Shown here: one piece after another, positions 1 through 7,683 of the stretch | How positions within the stretch are numbered: position 1 is the first letter of the stretch | Layout of the letters: each line of letters starts with the position of its first letter | Assembly (NCBI GenBank): GCA_025210375.1 | Contig: JAOASB010000001.1 | Span: forward strand, 1 to 38,490 | Length of the DNA: 38,490 nucleotides | Source: Maledivibacter sp. | GTDB taxonomy: Bacteria; Bacillota; Clostridia; Peptostreptococcales; Caminicellaceae | Direction: 5' to 3' | Notes under the pieces: model-generated | Databases searched by the model: none | What the model was told of the DNA's origin: nothing | The model's input: the letters and a program-made list of their open reading frames with translations, nothing else | Translations under genes and position numbers: made by a program

Positions 1-139
1 ACTTGGCACAATTGCATATGCGAATATCATCCTTAATTTAATTACTTAAGATATAAGCATATTTGGTGGTATAGCTTTGAAGATTTTTAAACTACATGTA
101 GTAGATGGTTTTTATAGAAAGTAATTATGCAATTTGCTC
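1..139 (-). repeat. MITE-like repeat family A, copy 1 (cut by window edge)
   Basis: The end at 125-139 (TTATGCAATTTGCTC) is the inverse complement of the left end of the copies at 6047 and 11508, and the body matches them throughout (for example AGATATAAGCATATTTG and the ACTACATGTAGTAGATGG region). It is in inverse orientation to those copies. The other terminus lies before base 1. It contains no open reading frame of its own, so it would need a transposase supplied elsewhere. This copy is uninterrupted, and so shows the pre-insertion sequence for the nested copy at 6047-6308. Confidence 0.8.
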
Positions 140-226
140 ACTTAACTGAACAGTTAAATATCAATTCTTCTTTTACAATTTCTATAGCAATATCTCTTGC
201 TTATATTTTTAATCTTACATTTTCCA

Positions 227-1075
227 TTATAAATATATCCTACTCTGTAGACTCTCTACCTCTTCCGCTGTCATCTTATGTAACTCCAGCTTTTTATCCC
301 AGCTATTTGATATATCATTGGTATGCAGGACGTTATCAGGGCAATTTGCAATACATCTAAAACAAGCAATACAACTATCATTAGCTATACCCGTTTTAGC
401 ATCCATAGCATTCACTGGACATAGCTTTTCACAAATACCACACATACAGCAGTCCGTGGAATCCCTTGTTGGGAGCTGTGAAATCAAGCCAAATCTATAT
501 TTTTCCGCTTGATCAAATTGACTTTCATCATACATTGGCTTTTTGAATTCTCCAACCTCCTTTGAATCGTTGCCGGAAAATCTTGTAACCGTCCTGGCCA
601 CATAGTCCTGTGCAACTTCAAAATCCGATTCATTGGGACGATCCACAACAGCCTTCCACCCACTACGATTAAAGGTATGGGCTCCTAAAAATTCTGCCGT
701 TGATACAAGCTTGAAATTTTGTTTTTCCAACAATTTCTTTATGAAATAATGGGCTGGATCCTTTCCAAAACCTCCATAGGTAAAGAAAACTGAAGATTTT
801 TTCCCTTTACCATCAAGAGTCGCCAACCACTCCCTACATACCCGTGGAGCCCTCATAGAATAAATAGGAAATCCAAAGATAACGGCATCATATTCATCAA
901 CAGAAAGTTTTTCTACCCTACTAGAATAGGAAGTAATATCCCTTATAGTGACTAAAATGCCACAATCCTCTAATTTATTCTTAATCACATCTGCTAGCTT
1001 TTTTGTATTCCCCGTAGCAGAAAAAAACGCCATTAAAATGTTCATATTTTTTGCATTTTCATTGGAATTAATCAT
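227..1075 (-). CDS. EFR1-type flavodoxin/ferredoxin fusion protein
   Basis: About 282 residues. The N-terminal half is flavodoxin-like: it opens NILMAFFSATGNTKKLADVI, whose SATGNT loop is the FMN phosphate-binding signature. The C-terminal part is a 2x[4Fe-4S] ferredoxin domain with two cysteine clusters, CCMCGICEKLCPVNAMD and, about ten residues on, CIACFRCIANCPDNV. This is the usual EFR1 architecture, a cytoplasmic electron-transfer protein of anaerobes whose partner is generally unknown. I place the start at 1075 (protein begins MINSNE) because GGAAG sits 5 bases upstream; an ATG at 1087 has no spaced ribosome binding site. It overlaps the end of the MarR gene by 8 bases, so the two are an operon. 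The physiological partner cannot be read here. Confidence 0.88.
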   Translation of the reverse strand: MINSNENAKNMNILMAFFSATGNTKKLADVIKNKLEDCGILVTIRDITSYSSRVEKLSVDEYDAVIFGFPIYSMRAPRVCREWLATLDGKGKKSSVFFTYGGFGKDPAHYFIKKLLEKQNFKLVSTAEFLGAHTFNRSGWKAVVDRPNESDFEVAQDYVARTVTRFSGNDSKEVGEFKKPMYDESQFDQAEKYRFGLISQLPTRDSTDCCMCGICEKLCPVNAMDAKTGIANDSCIACFRCIANCPDNVLHTNDISNSWDKKLELHKMTAEEVESLQSRIYL

Positions 1076-1535
1076 TTTTACTTCCATCCCCTATTCTCAT
1101 ATCCACAAAATTTTCTAATTCCTTAAAAATTTTTACTAAAAAATCTATTTCATTCTGGGAAGCCCCTTCAATTTTTTTGTGTAAATTCTTGTAAAATTTG
1201 CTCCCTATTTTTTTCTGATTTTCGTAGGCTATGAAACCCAATTCATTTAACTTTACGCAAACCTCCTTTCTGTTACCTTCTTTTTTATACTTATGAATTA
1301 GGTTTTTATTTTCTAAGCGATTTATAATCTGAGAAGTTGCTCCCCTTGTAACCCCCATTTTTTTTGATAAATTCATACAATTTATACCGGGATTTAATCC
1401 TATTGCAGCTATTGTATGAATCTCCGAGGGATATAACAAAAAACCTACGCCATAGTCCTTCGGAATCTTTTGATTTAATATATGCTTATTAATAATTCTT
1501 GTATATGTTTCCATAAAACCCATCTTATTTTCCAT
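1068..1535 (-). CDS. MarR family transcriptional regulator
   Basis: 155 residues, the normal MarR length. A winged helix is recognisable: the segment SKKMGVTRGATSQIINRLEN is the DNA-recognition helix region, followed by a charged wing (KYKKEGNRKEVCVKL). Dimerisation helices flank it. It is the first gene of a two-gene operon with the EFR1 protein and probably represses its own operon through the large palindrome at 1540-1594. The ATG at 1535 has no ribosome binding site because it falls at the predicted transcription start; in-frame ATGs at 1523 and 1514 are alternatives. The ligand is unknown. Confidence 0.85.
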   Translation of the reverse strand: MENKMGFMETYTRIINKHILNQKIPKDYGVGFLLYPSEIHTIAAIGLNPGINCMNLSKKMGVTRGATSQIINRLENKNLIHKYKKEGNRKEVCVKLNELGFIAYENQKKIGSKFYKNLHKKIEGASQNEIDFLVKIFKELENFVDMRIGDGSKND

Positions 1536-1539
1536 ATGA

Positions 1540-1594
1540 ATATTGTATAGCTATTAAACAAAATTGTCAATATTGTTTAATAGCTATACAATAT
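1540..1594. promoter_or_regulatory. 55-bp near-perfect palindrome: MarR operator with embedded minus-strand promoter
   Basis: The 22-base arms 1540-1561 and 1573-1594 are exact inverse complements, each containing TTGTATAGCTATTAAACAA or its complement, and the 11-base centre is itself almost symmetrical. On the minus strand a -35 TTGACA (1570-1565) and a -10 TACAAT (1547-1542) are separated by exactly 17 bases, all inside the palindrome. Binding here would occlude RNA polymerase, as expected for MarR autorepression. The two arms suggest two dimer sites. The predicted start site coincides with the ATG of the MarR gene. Confidence 0.8.
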
Positions 1595-1613
1595 CCTGGA
1601 TAATAAACAATAA

Positions 1614-1671
1614 TTGACGAAAAAATAGTTTTGTACTATAATGATAACTAAGTTAGCTAACAAGTATATTG
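1614..1671 (+). promoter_or_regulatory. Promoter and half-conserved operator of the TetR gene
   Basis: A -35 TTGACG (1614-1619) and a -10 TATAAT (1637-1642) are 17 bases apart. Directly after the -10 lies TGATAACTAAGTTAGCTA (from 1642), which matches the left half of the perfect palindrome at 2461-2490 (TGATAACTAAGATAGCTA) with one difference; the right half is degenerate. This fits autoregulation by the downstream TetR protein. It also shows that the ATG at 1641 lies upstream of the predicted transcription start and cannot be the start codon. Confidence 0.72.
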
Positions 1672-1682
1672 AGGTGTTAAAA

Positions 1683-2300
1683 ATGGGAACAAACTATAAG
1701 CAAACGCATATAGACATTTTAAATAGTGCTAAGGAAAACTTTCTAAAGAATGGTTTTGAACGCTCTAATCTTAGAAAAATCTGTAAAGATGCACATATAA
1801 CAACGGGGGCTTTTTACCGTCATTTTTCAGATAAAGAAGCCGTCTTTATAGCACTGGTAGAGCCTGTTATTAATAAGCTTAAGGACATGTATAGTATAAG
1901 TGAAAAGGAATACTATGAAATTCTCGACGCGAAGGACGTCGAAAAAATTTGGCAGATGAACGAAGATTCCCTTGTTCCATTTATTGAATTTATTTATGAT
2001 CATTACACAGAAATGAAGCTGCTTTTAATGTGTTCAGACGGCACAAAATATGGAGGCTTTCTTCACAAACTTTCATCTGTGGAAACTAAAAAAACTCGCA
2101 AATATATAGAAGCCATTAAAGCAAAGGGATATCAGATAGCCGATATAGATGATAAGGAAATTCACATGCTAATTCAAGCATATTTTTCCTCTATCTTTGA
2201 AATTGTTATGCATGACTATCCAAAGGAAGATGCGTTAGCCTATTCCAAGACTTTAATTAAATTTTTTAATCCAGGATGGAGAGTTGTTTTAGGACTTTAA
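1683..2300 (+). CDS. TetR family regulator of the adjacent ABC transporter
   Basis: 205 residues from the ATG at 1683, preceded by GAGGTG at a spacing of about 7. The N-terminal helix-turn-helix is clear: FERSNLRKICKDAHITTGAF followed by YRHFSDKEAVF, typical TetR. The C-terminal ligand-binding part is helical and not diagnostic. It is followed on the same strand by two ABC half-transporters and an ECF module. The shared operator half-sites at 1642 and 2461 suggest it represses both itself and those genes. The ligand, perhaps the transported molecule, is unknown. Confidence 0.87.
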   Translation: MGTNYKQTHIDILNSAKENFLKNGFERSNLRKICKDAHITTGAFYRHFSDKEAVFIALVEPVINKLKDMYSISEKEYYEILDAKDVEKIWQMNEDSLVPFIEFIYDHYTEMKLLLMCSDGTKYGGFLHKLSSVETKKTRKYIEAIKAKGYQIADIDDKEIHMLIQAYFSSIFEIVMHDYPKEDALAYSKTLIKFFNPGWRVVLGL

Positions 2301-2309
2301 AAGACAATT

Positions 2310-2427
2310 GAGCAAATTGCATAACTATCTTCTACAAAAACTATCTATTACATATATTTTAAGAATTCCCAAAACTATATCATATATATTATGCAATTGT
2401 ACTAAGAAAGAGTTATGTGATTTCCCC
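2310..2427 (+). repeat. Repeat family A, shortened copy 2
   Basis: It begins GAGCAAATTGCATAAC like the copies at 6047 and 11508 and ends in AGTTATGTGATTTCCCC, the decayed counterpart of their AGTTATGCAATTTCCTC terminus. The middle is about 40 bases shorter, lacking the TTATATCTTAAGTA region. It lies between the TetR gene and the operator of the ABC transporter genes. No open reading frame. Confidence 0.65.
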
Positions 2428-2460
2428 ATTTATTAATAGGCTATTTTTTTTTTGACCAAT

Positions 2461-2490
2461 TGATAACTAAGATAGCTATCTTAGTTATCA
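2461..2490. promoter_or_regulatory. Perfect 30-bp palindromic TetR-type operator
   Basis: Bases 2461-2475 (TGATAACTAAGATAG) are followed by their exact inverse complement (CTATCTTAGTTATCA), giving a gap-free 30-bp palindrome. A -35-like TTGACC lies at 2452-2457, so the operator overlaps the promoter of the ABC genes. The left half recurs at the promoter of the TetR gene at 1642. Confidence 0.85.
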
Positions 2491-2510
2491 TAATGAAAGA
2501 AGGATTAAGA

Positions 2511-4253
2511 ATGAATACAAAAAAGAAAAAAAACAATTCACTGGCTGAACTGTTAAAGTTCGCTGGAAATAGCAAAAAAAACATTAAAACATCTATTCTT
2601 CTAGCTGTTATTGGTGTACTTCTAGGAATGTTTTCCTATTTGGGTGTTGCCATGATGAGTGCTGGTTTTTTTGATCATAGCATAACAAGACAAGGTGTTT
2701 TGAAATGGTCTTTAATTGCTATGGGCGGTTTTATAGGGAAAGTTCTTTTTACAACATTGTCAACTATGAAATCCCATGAAGCGGCTTTTACAATACTAAA
2801 AAATATACGTTCAAAACTTTCCGAAAAGATGACCCGAGTTCCACTAGGTGTTATAGTAGATTCTTCTACTGGAGAATTGAAAGCACTTATTATTGATACC
2901 GTTGAAAAGCTAGAAAAGCCCCTGGCACATATCCTTCCTGAAATGACTTCCAACCTTTTAGGCCCTCTTGCTATTATAATTGTTCTTTTTGTTCTGAATT
3001 GGAAAATGGCTTTAGCGGGGATTGCTACCATACCATTGGGCTTTATTATTATGATGGGGCAAATGATTGACTATAGGGAAAATTCTAATATATATCTAAA
3101 AGCCAGAAGTAATATGGATGAGGCACTCATAGAATATGTTAATGGTATAGAAGTAATAAAAACCTTCAATCAATCAGCAAATTCCTATAGGAAGTTTTCA
3201 GAAGCTGTTTTGTATTTTAGAGACTCTACCCTTAGATGGTGGAGACGCTGTTGGGGATTTTCAGCAGCAGGATATGCATTGATACCCTCAACTCTTTTAG
3301 TTGCATTGCCTGTGGGCAGTATACTTTATATGAATGGCAGCATTGATTTTGTTAAGTTTATTACTTGTATCATTCTATCCCTTGGAATAGCTGGGCCTCT
3401 TTTAGCGGCATTTCAGTTTATCGAAGACTTTGCGGTTGTCTATCAAAGTATCGAACAAGTTAATAAGTTCCTAAATATTCCAGAGCTTAAAAGACCTACT
3501 GAAAAGGTATCTCTTAATAGGGAGTCCTTTCGCTTAGACCATGTTTCCTTTGGATATGAAGACAAGGAAGTTCTCCATGATGTAAGCTTGAGTACTATAT
3601 CCCAGGGGGTTACTGCCATAGTTGGTCCTTCTGGTGGTGGCAAGTCCACCATTATGAAATTAATGGCAGGGTTTTGGGATGTAGATAAGGGAGCTGTATT
3701 GTATGGCAATGAAAATATACAAAATATCCCACATAATCAACTCATGGAAGAAATCAGCTACGTATCACAAGACAATTTTCTATTTGATTTTAGTATTAAA
3801 GATAATATTCGTATTGGCAATCCAAAGGCTACAGATGAAGAGGTTATTCGCGCAGCTGAATTAGCTTCTTGTCATGACTTCATCATGAAGCTAAGTTGTG
3901 GCTATGATACAAAGGTAGGTGATGCCGGAAATAAGCTTTCCGGTGGAGAGAAGCAAAGAATTACACTGGCGAGAGCCATACTAAAGGATTCTAATGTAAT
4001 CTTGCTGGATGAAGCAACCGCCTTTACAGACCCTGAGAACGAGAATCTGATACAAGAAGCCCTTAATAGCCTGATTAAGGACAAAACACTAATTGTCATT
4101 GCCCATAGGCTTTCCACTATTCAGCATGCAGATCAAATCGTAGTTGTAGACAATGGAAGAATTATTGATAAGGGAACACAAAGGGAGCTATTAGACCGCT
4201 GTCCCCTTTACAGAAACATGTGGAATAGACATTTAACTGTATCCGCCATATAG
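2511..4253 (+). CDS. Exporter-fold ABC half-transporter, subunit 1 (permease-ATPase)
   Basis: About 580 residues: an N-terminal six-helix membrane domain and a C-terminal ATPase. Seen: Walker A GPSGGGKST (about residue 372), signature LSGGEKQR (about 476), Walker B ILLDEAT with the catalytic glutamate (about 501) and H-loop AHRLST (about 532). I take the ATG at 2511 because AGAAGGA lies 7 bases upstream; an in-frame TTG at 2460 lies at the edge of the operator. Its partner at 4269 follows after 15 bases, so the pair likely forms a heterodimer. Exporter-fold pairs of this kind (YbtPQ, IrtAB) can import metal-siderophores; here the iron-related neighbourhood and the ECF module make that plausible, but multidrug export cannot be excluded. 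Confidence 0.87.
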   Translation: MNTKKKKNNSLAELLKFAGNSKKNIKTSILLAVIGVLLGMFSYLGVAMMSAGFFDHSITRQGVLKWSLIAMGGFIGKVLFTTLSTMKSHEAAFTILKNIRSKLSEKMTRVPLGVIVDSSTGELKALIIDTVEKLEKPLAHILPEMTSNLLGPLAIIIVLFVLNWKMALAGIATIPLGFIIMMGQMIDYRENSNIYLKARSNMDEALIEYVNGIEVIKTFNQSANSYRKFSEAVLYFRDSTLRWWRRCWGFSAAGYALIPSTLLVALPVGSILYMNGSIDFVKFITCIILSLGIAGPLLAAFQFIEDFAVVYQSIEQVNKFLNIPELKRPTEKVSLNRESFRLDHVSFGYEDKEVLHDVSLSTISQGVTAIVGPSGGGKSTIMKLMAGFWDVDKGAVLYGNENIQNIPHNQLMEEISYVSQDNFLFDFSIKDNIRIGNPKATDEEVIRAAELASCHDFIMKLSCGYDTKVGDAGNKLSGGEKQRITLARAILKDSNVILLDEATAFTDPENENLIQEALNSLIKDKTLIVIAHRLSTIQHADQIVVVDNGRIIDKGTQRELLDRCPLYRNMWNRHLTVSAI

Positions 4254-4268
4254 AAGGGAAGTGACAAA

Positions 4269-5996
4269 ATGTTTCTTACAATAAAGAGAATTATCAATAT
4301 ATGTGGTTCCTATAAACAAAATCTAGTTTCTGGTATCATATACAGTGTATTTTACTCAATTTTTCAAAGTATATCCTTGTTTGCTATCTTATATACTTTG
4401 ATTCATATTGAAGGTCTTACCTTAACTATTATCCATAATGGTTTTTTCATACTATTGATAGGGTTTATTGGACAATTCATTTTCAAGTGGCTAATTACCA
4501 TAAAAATGAGTGGAAATGGCTATTATGTATATGCTGAAAAAAGACTAGAAATTGGTGAAAAATTAAAAAAGGCTCCAATGGGCTATTTTAATGATCAAAC
4601 TTTAGGAAATATTAATACAGCCTTAACATCTTCCATGTCATTCCTGGAAAATTTCAGCATGGTAGCAGTAGAAAATATGGTTATTGGAATCTTACAGGCT
4701 TTTCTAACAACAATTATTTTATTTTACTTCAGATGGGAAATAGGTCTGATTACACTAATAGGGCTTCTTATTTCTCAGCTAATTTTACATATTGTCAAAA
4801 AGAAAACTGCTAGTCATGCTATACAATTGCATAATACAAAGGAATCCATGGTTTCAAGAGTAATTGAGTATATAAGAGGAATCCCTATTATTAGGATTTT
4901 TGGAGCCAATATAGGGCTTGTAAATGAACTAGATAAGTCATTAGAAAATGATAGGGATGCTAGTATTTCTATAGAAAAAAAAGTGATGCCATGGGTAAAT
5001 ATTTATAAAGGTGTATTTGATATCGCTAGCGGTATGGTCATAATGATGACTGGTTATCTTTTTCTGGAAGGGAGACTAACATTCCCCATTGCAGTGTTGT
5101 TTCTGATTTCTGCATTTGTCATCTATCAGCAAATGAAGACCATGGGAAACTGTGCATTTCTACTTCCTATGATTGAAGAAGGATTAAACCGTTTGGAAAC
5201 TGTAACGAATATTTCAGAAATCAGTGGAGGAGATAAAAAATTTCCCCTTGAGGATTATACTATTGAAATGTCCCATGTTTCCTTTGGATATGAAAAGGAT
5301 AGAAAGATAATACATGATCTAAGTCTTAAGATTCCAAAGGGGTCTAAAACAGCTATTATTGGCCCCTCAGGTTGTGGTAAAACTACTCTGTGTAGACTTC
5401 TGATGCGTTTCTGGGATGTGGACAGTGGAAGTATTAAATTTGGTGGTGAGGAGGTGAAAAATATTTCCTCAGATTCATTAATGAATCATATTAGTACTGT
5501 TTTTCAGAAGGTTTACTTGTTTAACGACACCATAGAAAATAATATTAAATTTGGAAAGCCAGAGGCTACATATGATGAGGTTGTAGAAGCCGCTAAAAAA
5601 GCTTGTTGCTATGATTTTATTATGGACTTGCCAAAGGGTTTTGATACTGTTGTTGGAGAAAGTGGCTCAACGCTTTCTGGAGGTGAAAAGCAAAGAATTT
5701 CCATCGCTAGAGCAATGTTAAAGGATGCATATATAGTGATTTTAGACGAAATAACATCCAGCATTGATCCAGAAAATGAGCATAAATTATTAAAGGCAAT
5801 TGATGAATTGACAAGAAATAAGACCGTCATCAGTATTGCCCATAGACTATCAACAGTTAAGGAAGCCGATCAGATTGTGGTTATGGATGATGGTAGGATT
5901 ACACAGCTTGGCACCCATGACGGGTTAATTCAAAAAGAAGGGATCTATAAGCGATTTATTGATATTAGGCAGCAATCTGCTGGATGGCAGATTTGA
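4269..5996 (+). CDS. Exporter-fold ABC half-transporter, subunit 2 (permease-ATPase)
   Basis: 575 residues with the same layout as its upstream partner: six predicted membrane helices, then an ATPase with Walker A GPSGCGKTT (about 365), signature LSGGEKQR (about 469), Walker B VILDEIT (about 493, catalytic glutamate present, Ile replacing the usual Ala) and AHRLST H-loop (about 525). Both subunits keep canonical ATPase residues, so neither site looks degenerate. The start is supported by a purine-rich AGAAGGGAAG upstream. It is the second gene behind the 2461 operator and is followed by repeat DNA before the ECF genes. Confidence 0.87.
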   Translation: MFLTIKRIINICGSYKQNLVSGIIYSVFYSIFQSISLFAILYTLIHIEGLTLTIIHNGFFILLIGFIGQFIFKWLITIKMSGNGYYVYAEKRLEIGEKLKKAPMGYFNDQTLGNINTALTSSMSFLENFSMVAVENMVIGILQAFLTTIILFYFRWEIGLITLIGLLISQLILHIVKKKTASHAIQLHNTKESMVSRVIEYIRGIPIIRIFGANIGLVNELDKSLENDRDASISIEKKVMPWVNIYKGVFDIASGMVIMMTGYLFLEGRLTFPIAVLFLISAFVIYQQMKTMGNCAFLLPMIEEGLNRLETVTNISEISGGDKKFPLEDYTIEMSHVSFGYEKDRKIIHDLSLKIPKGSKTAIIGPSGCGKTTLCRLLMRFWDVDSGSIKFGGEEVKNISSDSLMNHISTVFQKVYLFNDTIENNIKFGKPEATYDEVVEAAKKACCYDFIMDLPKGFDTVVGESGSTLSGGEKQRISIARAMLKDAYIVILDEITSSIDPENEHKLLKAIDELTRNKTVISIAHRLSTVKEADQIVVMDDGRITQLGTHDGLIQKEGIYKRFIDIRQQSAGWQI

Positions 5997-6046
5997 CTAA
6001 ATTATCATAGGTATTTCTAATTCTAGCATATGCAGTATTAGCATGT

Positions 6047-6308
6047 GAGCAAATTGCATAATTACTTTCTATAAAAACCATCTATATAGGGTTTTATAGT
6101 ATGACTTGACTTATACATGGACAAATATGCGATGTTCCTGGGCATTTTGGACTTGTATAAGTTAAAGTCTATACTAAAATCCCTATACCACATGTAGTTT
6201 TAAAATTCCAATAGCTATACCATCAAATATGCTTATATCTTAAGTATTTAAATCAAGGATGATATTCGCATATCAGGTTCTGCCAATTAAGAGTTATGCA
6301 ATTTCCTC
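6047..6308 (+). repeat. Repeat family A, copy 3, split by a family B insertion
   Basis: It starts GAGCAAATTGCATAATTAC and ends AGTTATGCAATTTCCTC, giving terminal inverted repeats of about 15 bases. The flanks ATGT (left, ending 6046) and ATGT (right, from 6308) may be a short target duplication. Inside, a family B hairpin (about 6085-6185) interrupts the sequence that is continuous in the copy at 1-139. The rest of the gap between the ABC pair and the ECF genes (5997-6355) holds no gene. Confidence 0.82.
6085..6185. repeat. Repeat family B hairpin, copy 1, nested in family A
   Basis: A roughly 100-base imperfect palindrome: TATAGGGTTTTATAGTATGA at one end, and ACTAAAATCCCTATA at the other; the stem includes ACTTATACA/TTGTATAAGT. 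Comparison with the uninterrupted family A copy shows it entered between CCATCTA and CCACATGTAG, bounded by TA on both sides. A TA duplication is typical of elements mobilised by Tc1/mariner or IS630-type transposases. No coding capacity. Confidence 0.78.
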
Positions 6309-6355
6309 ATGTACCTTATGATAATAAAATATAGCATAAAAAGGAGAGTATTATT

Positions 6356-6943
6356 ATGGAAAAATCAAAAAAAATCAATGCAAAGGACCTTATTAATGTA
6401 GGTATTTACACCGCTTTATACCTTGTTGTATTCTTTGTTGTAGGGATGCTGACTGCAATTCCCATTCTTTATCCAGCTTTATTTGTAATATGGCCAATTG
6501 TTACAGGTATCCCCTTTATGTTGTTTCTAACTAAAGTAGAAAAACCTGGCATGATATCTATAATGTCACTGATTTTAGCTGTATTTTGGTTCATGATGGG
6601 TTATACCTGGATAGGATTTACCTTTTTTCTTGTATTTGGACTACTCTCAGAAATATTCTTTAAAGCAGCTCAGTACAAAAACTTCAAACTAATTACTATT
6701 GGATACTGGATATTCAGTTGTGGAGGTCTCGGAGCCCCAGCTAATATATGGCTTGCAGGGGATGATTATATGACCTCTATACGTGAACATATGGGAGATC
6801 AGTTTACTGATCAATTAATACATTATATGCCTTGGTGGATGGGCATCGTGGCATTTGGATTGCTTTTCATAGGTTCTGTCATTGGTGCTTTACTTGGTAG
6901 AAAAATGTTGAAAAAACATTTTCAAAGAGCAGGAATTGTATAA
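6356..6943 (+). CDS. ECF transporter S component, MptD / Trep_Strep-like
   Basis: 195 residues, almost entirely hydrophobic with five or six membrane segments. The beginning (INVGIYTALYLVVFFVVGML) and the GYTWIGFTFFLVFGLLSEIF segment resemble the MptD/Trep_Strep family of substrate-binding S components. It has AAAAGGAGAG just upstream of the start. The stop overlaps the start of the T component (TAATG), so the three ECF genes are an operon with a dedicated S protein. The substrate is not known for this family; linkage to exporter-fold ABC pairs suggests a shared ligand, possibly a metal chelate. No riboswitch is seen upstream. Confidence 0.8.
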   Translation: MEKSKKINAKDLINVGIYTALYLVVFFVVGMLTAIPILYPALFVIWPIVTGIPFMLFLTKVEKPGMISIMSLILAVFWFMMGYTWIGFTFFLVFGLLSEIFFKAAQYKNFKLITIGYWIFSCGGLGAPANIWLAGDDYMTSIREHMGDQFTDQLIHYMPWWMGIVAFGLLFIGSVIGALLGRKMLKKHFQRAGIV

Positions 6944-7668
6944 TGGAACAATACGTTGCTTATTATCCACACCCAAAGAAGGGATTCCAGCTTGATCCAC
7001 GGACAAAAATATTGTTTATGGCATTTGTAACTACATTGATGTTCTATGCGTATGATAACATCGCCCTTGTTACGGCACTTGGTGCCATACCCTTCATATT
7101 GCTACTTTTGAATTCTCAAAGAAAAACAGCCCTCATCTATGGGGGGTTGTTTATTCTTGCTATTATTGCAGTACAACTGAAGGACATGGTTTCCCTACCA
7201 CAAGTTCTAAATTCCATCTTGGTGCTACTTATTGCCCTGGTTATGAGGTTGTTTCCTACATTCATGCTAGGATATTATATTATTGAGTCCACAAAGGCAA
7301 ATGAGTTTATCACCGCGATGAAACGATGGCATGTATCTGAAAATTTAATTATACCTGTAACGGTTGTATTCCGTTTCATCCCAACCATCCAGGAGGAATA
7401 CCGTTTTATAACGGATGCTATGCGTATGAGGGAAATCCAATTAGGTACAAAGAAATTTTATCAAAATCCAGGTGTATTCCTAGAATATCGTTTAATTCCC
7501 CTAATGATATCCATTGTTAAAATCGGCGAAGAACTTTCTGCCGCGGCTTTAACAAGAGGGCTAGGGAGTTCTGTAAAAAGAACAAATATTGCTATTATTG
7601 GTTTCGGTATTTATGATGGACTAATTTTTGCTATATCTATTTTACTGTTGATATGGACATTCTTGTAA
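6943..7668 (+). CDS. ECF transporter transmembrane T component
   Basis: 241 residues of the CbiQ/EcfT type: an N-terminal hydrophobic region (four to five membrane helices), then a cytoplasmic helical region with the Ala-Arg-Gly-like coupling motifs that contact the ATPases, seen as DAMRMREIQLG (about residue 160) and AALTRGLGSS (about 202), then a final membrane helix. It overlaps the S-component stop by one base and is followed directly by the ATPase gene. Together the three encode a complete group I-like ECF importer. Confidence 0.87.
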   Translation: MEQYVAYYPHPKKGFQLDPRTKILFMAFVTTLMFYAYDNIALVTALGAIPFILLLLNSQRKTALIYGGLFILAIIAVQLKDMVSLPQVLNSILVLLIALVMRLFPTFMLGYYIIESTKANEFITAMKRWHVSENLIIPVTVVFRFIPTIQEEYRFITDAMRMREIQLGTKKFYQNPGVFLEYRLIPLMISIVKIGEELSAAALTRGLGSSVKRTNIAIIGFGIYDGLIFAISILLLIWTFL

Positions 7669-7683
7669 TTGGAGGTTGTATAT

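Noticed and set aside
142..157. TTAACTG-AA-CAGTTAA palindrome as terminator of the EFR1 operon
   Set aside because: Only 7-bp arms with a 2-base loop and no T tract; too weak to call.
127..360. Plus-strand 77-codon frame over the end of the EFR1 gene
   Set aside because: Antisense to a clear gene, no ribosome binding site, no recognisable protein features.
5997..6355. Riboswitch (thiamine, folate, FMN or cobalamin) upstream of the ECF genes
   Set aside because: The space is fully explained by repeat families A and B; no conserved riboswitch core was seen and fewer than 50 bases remain before the start.
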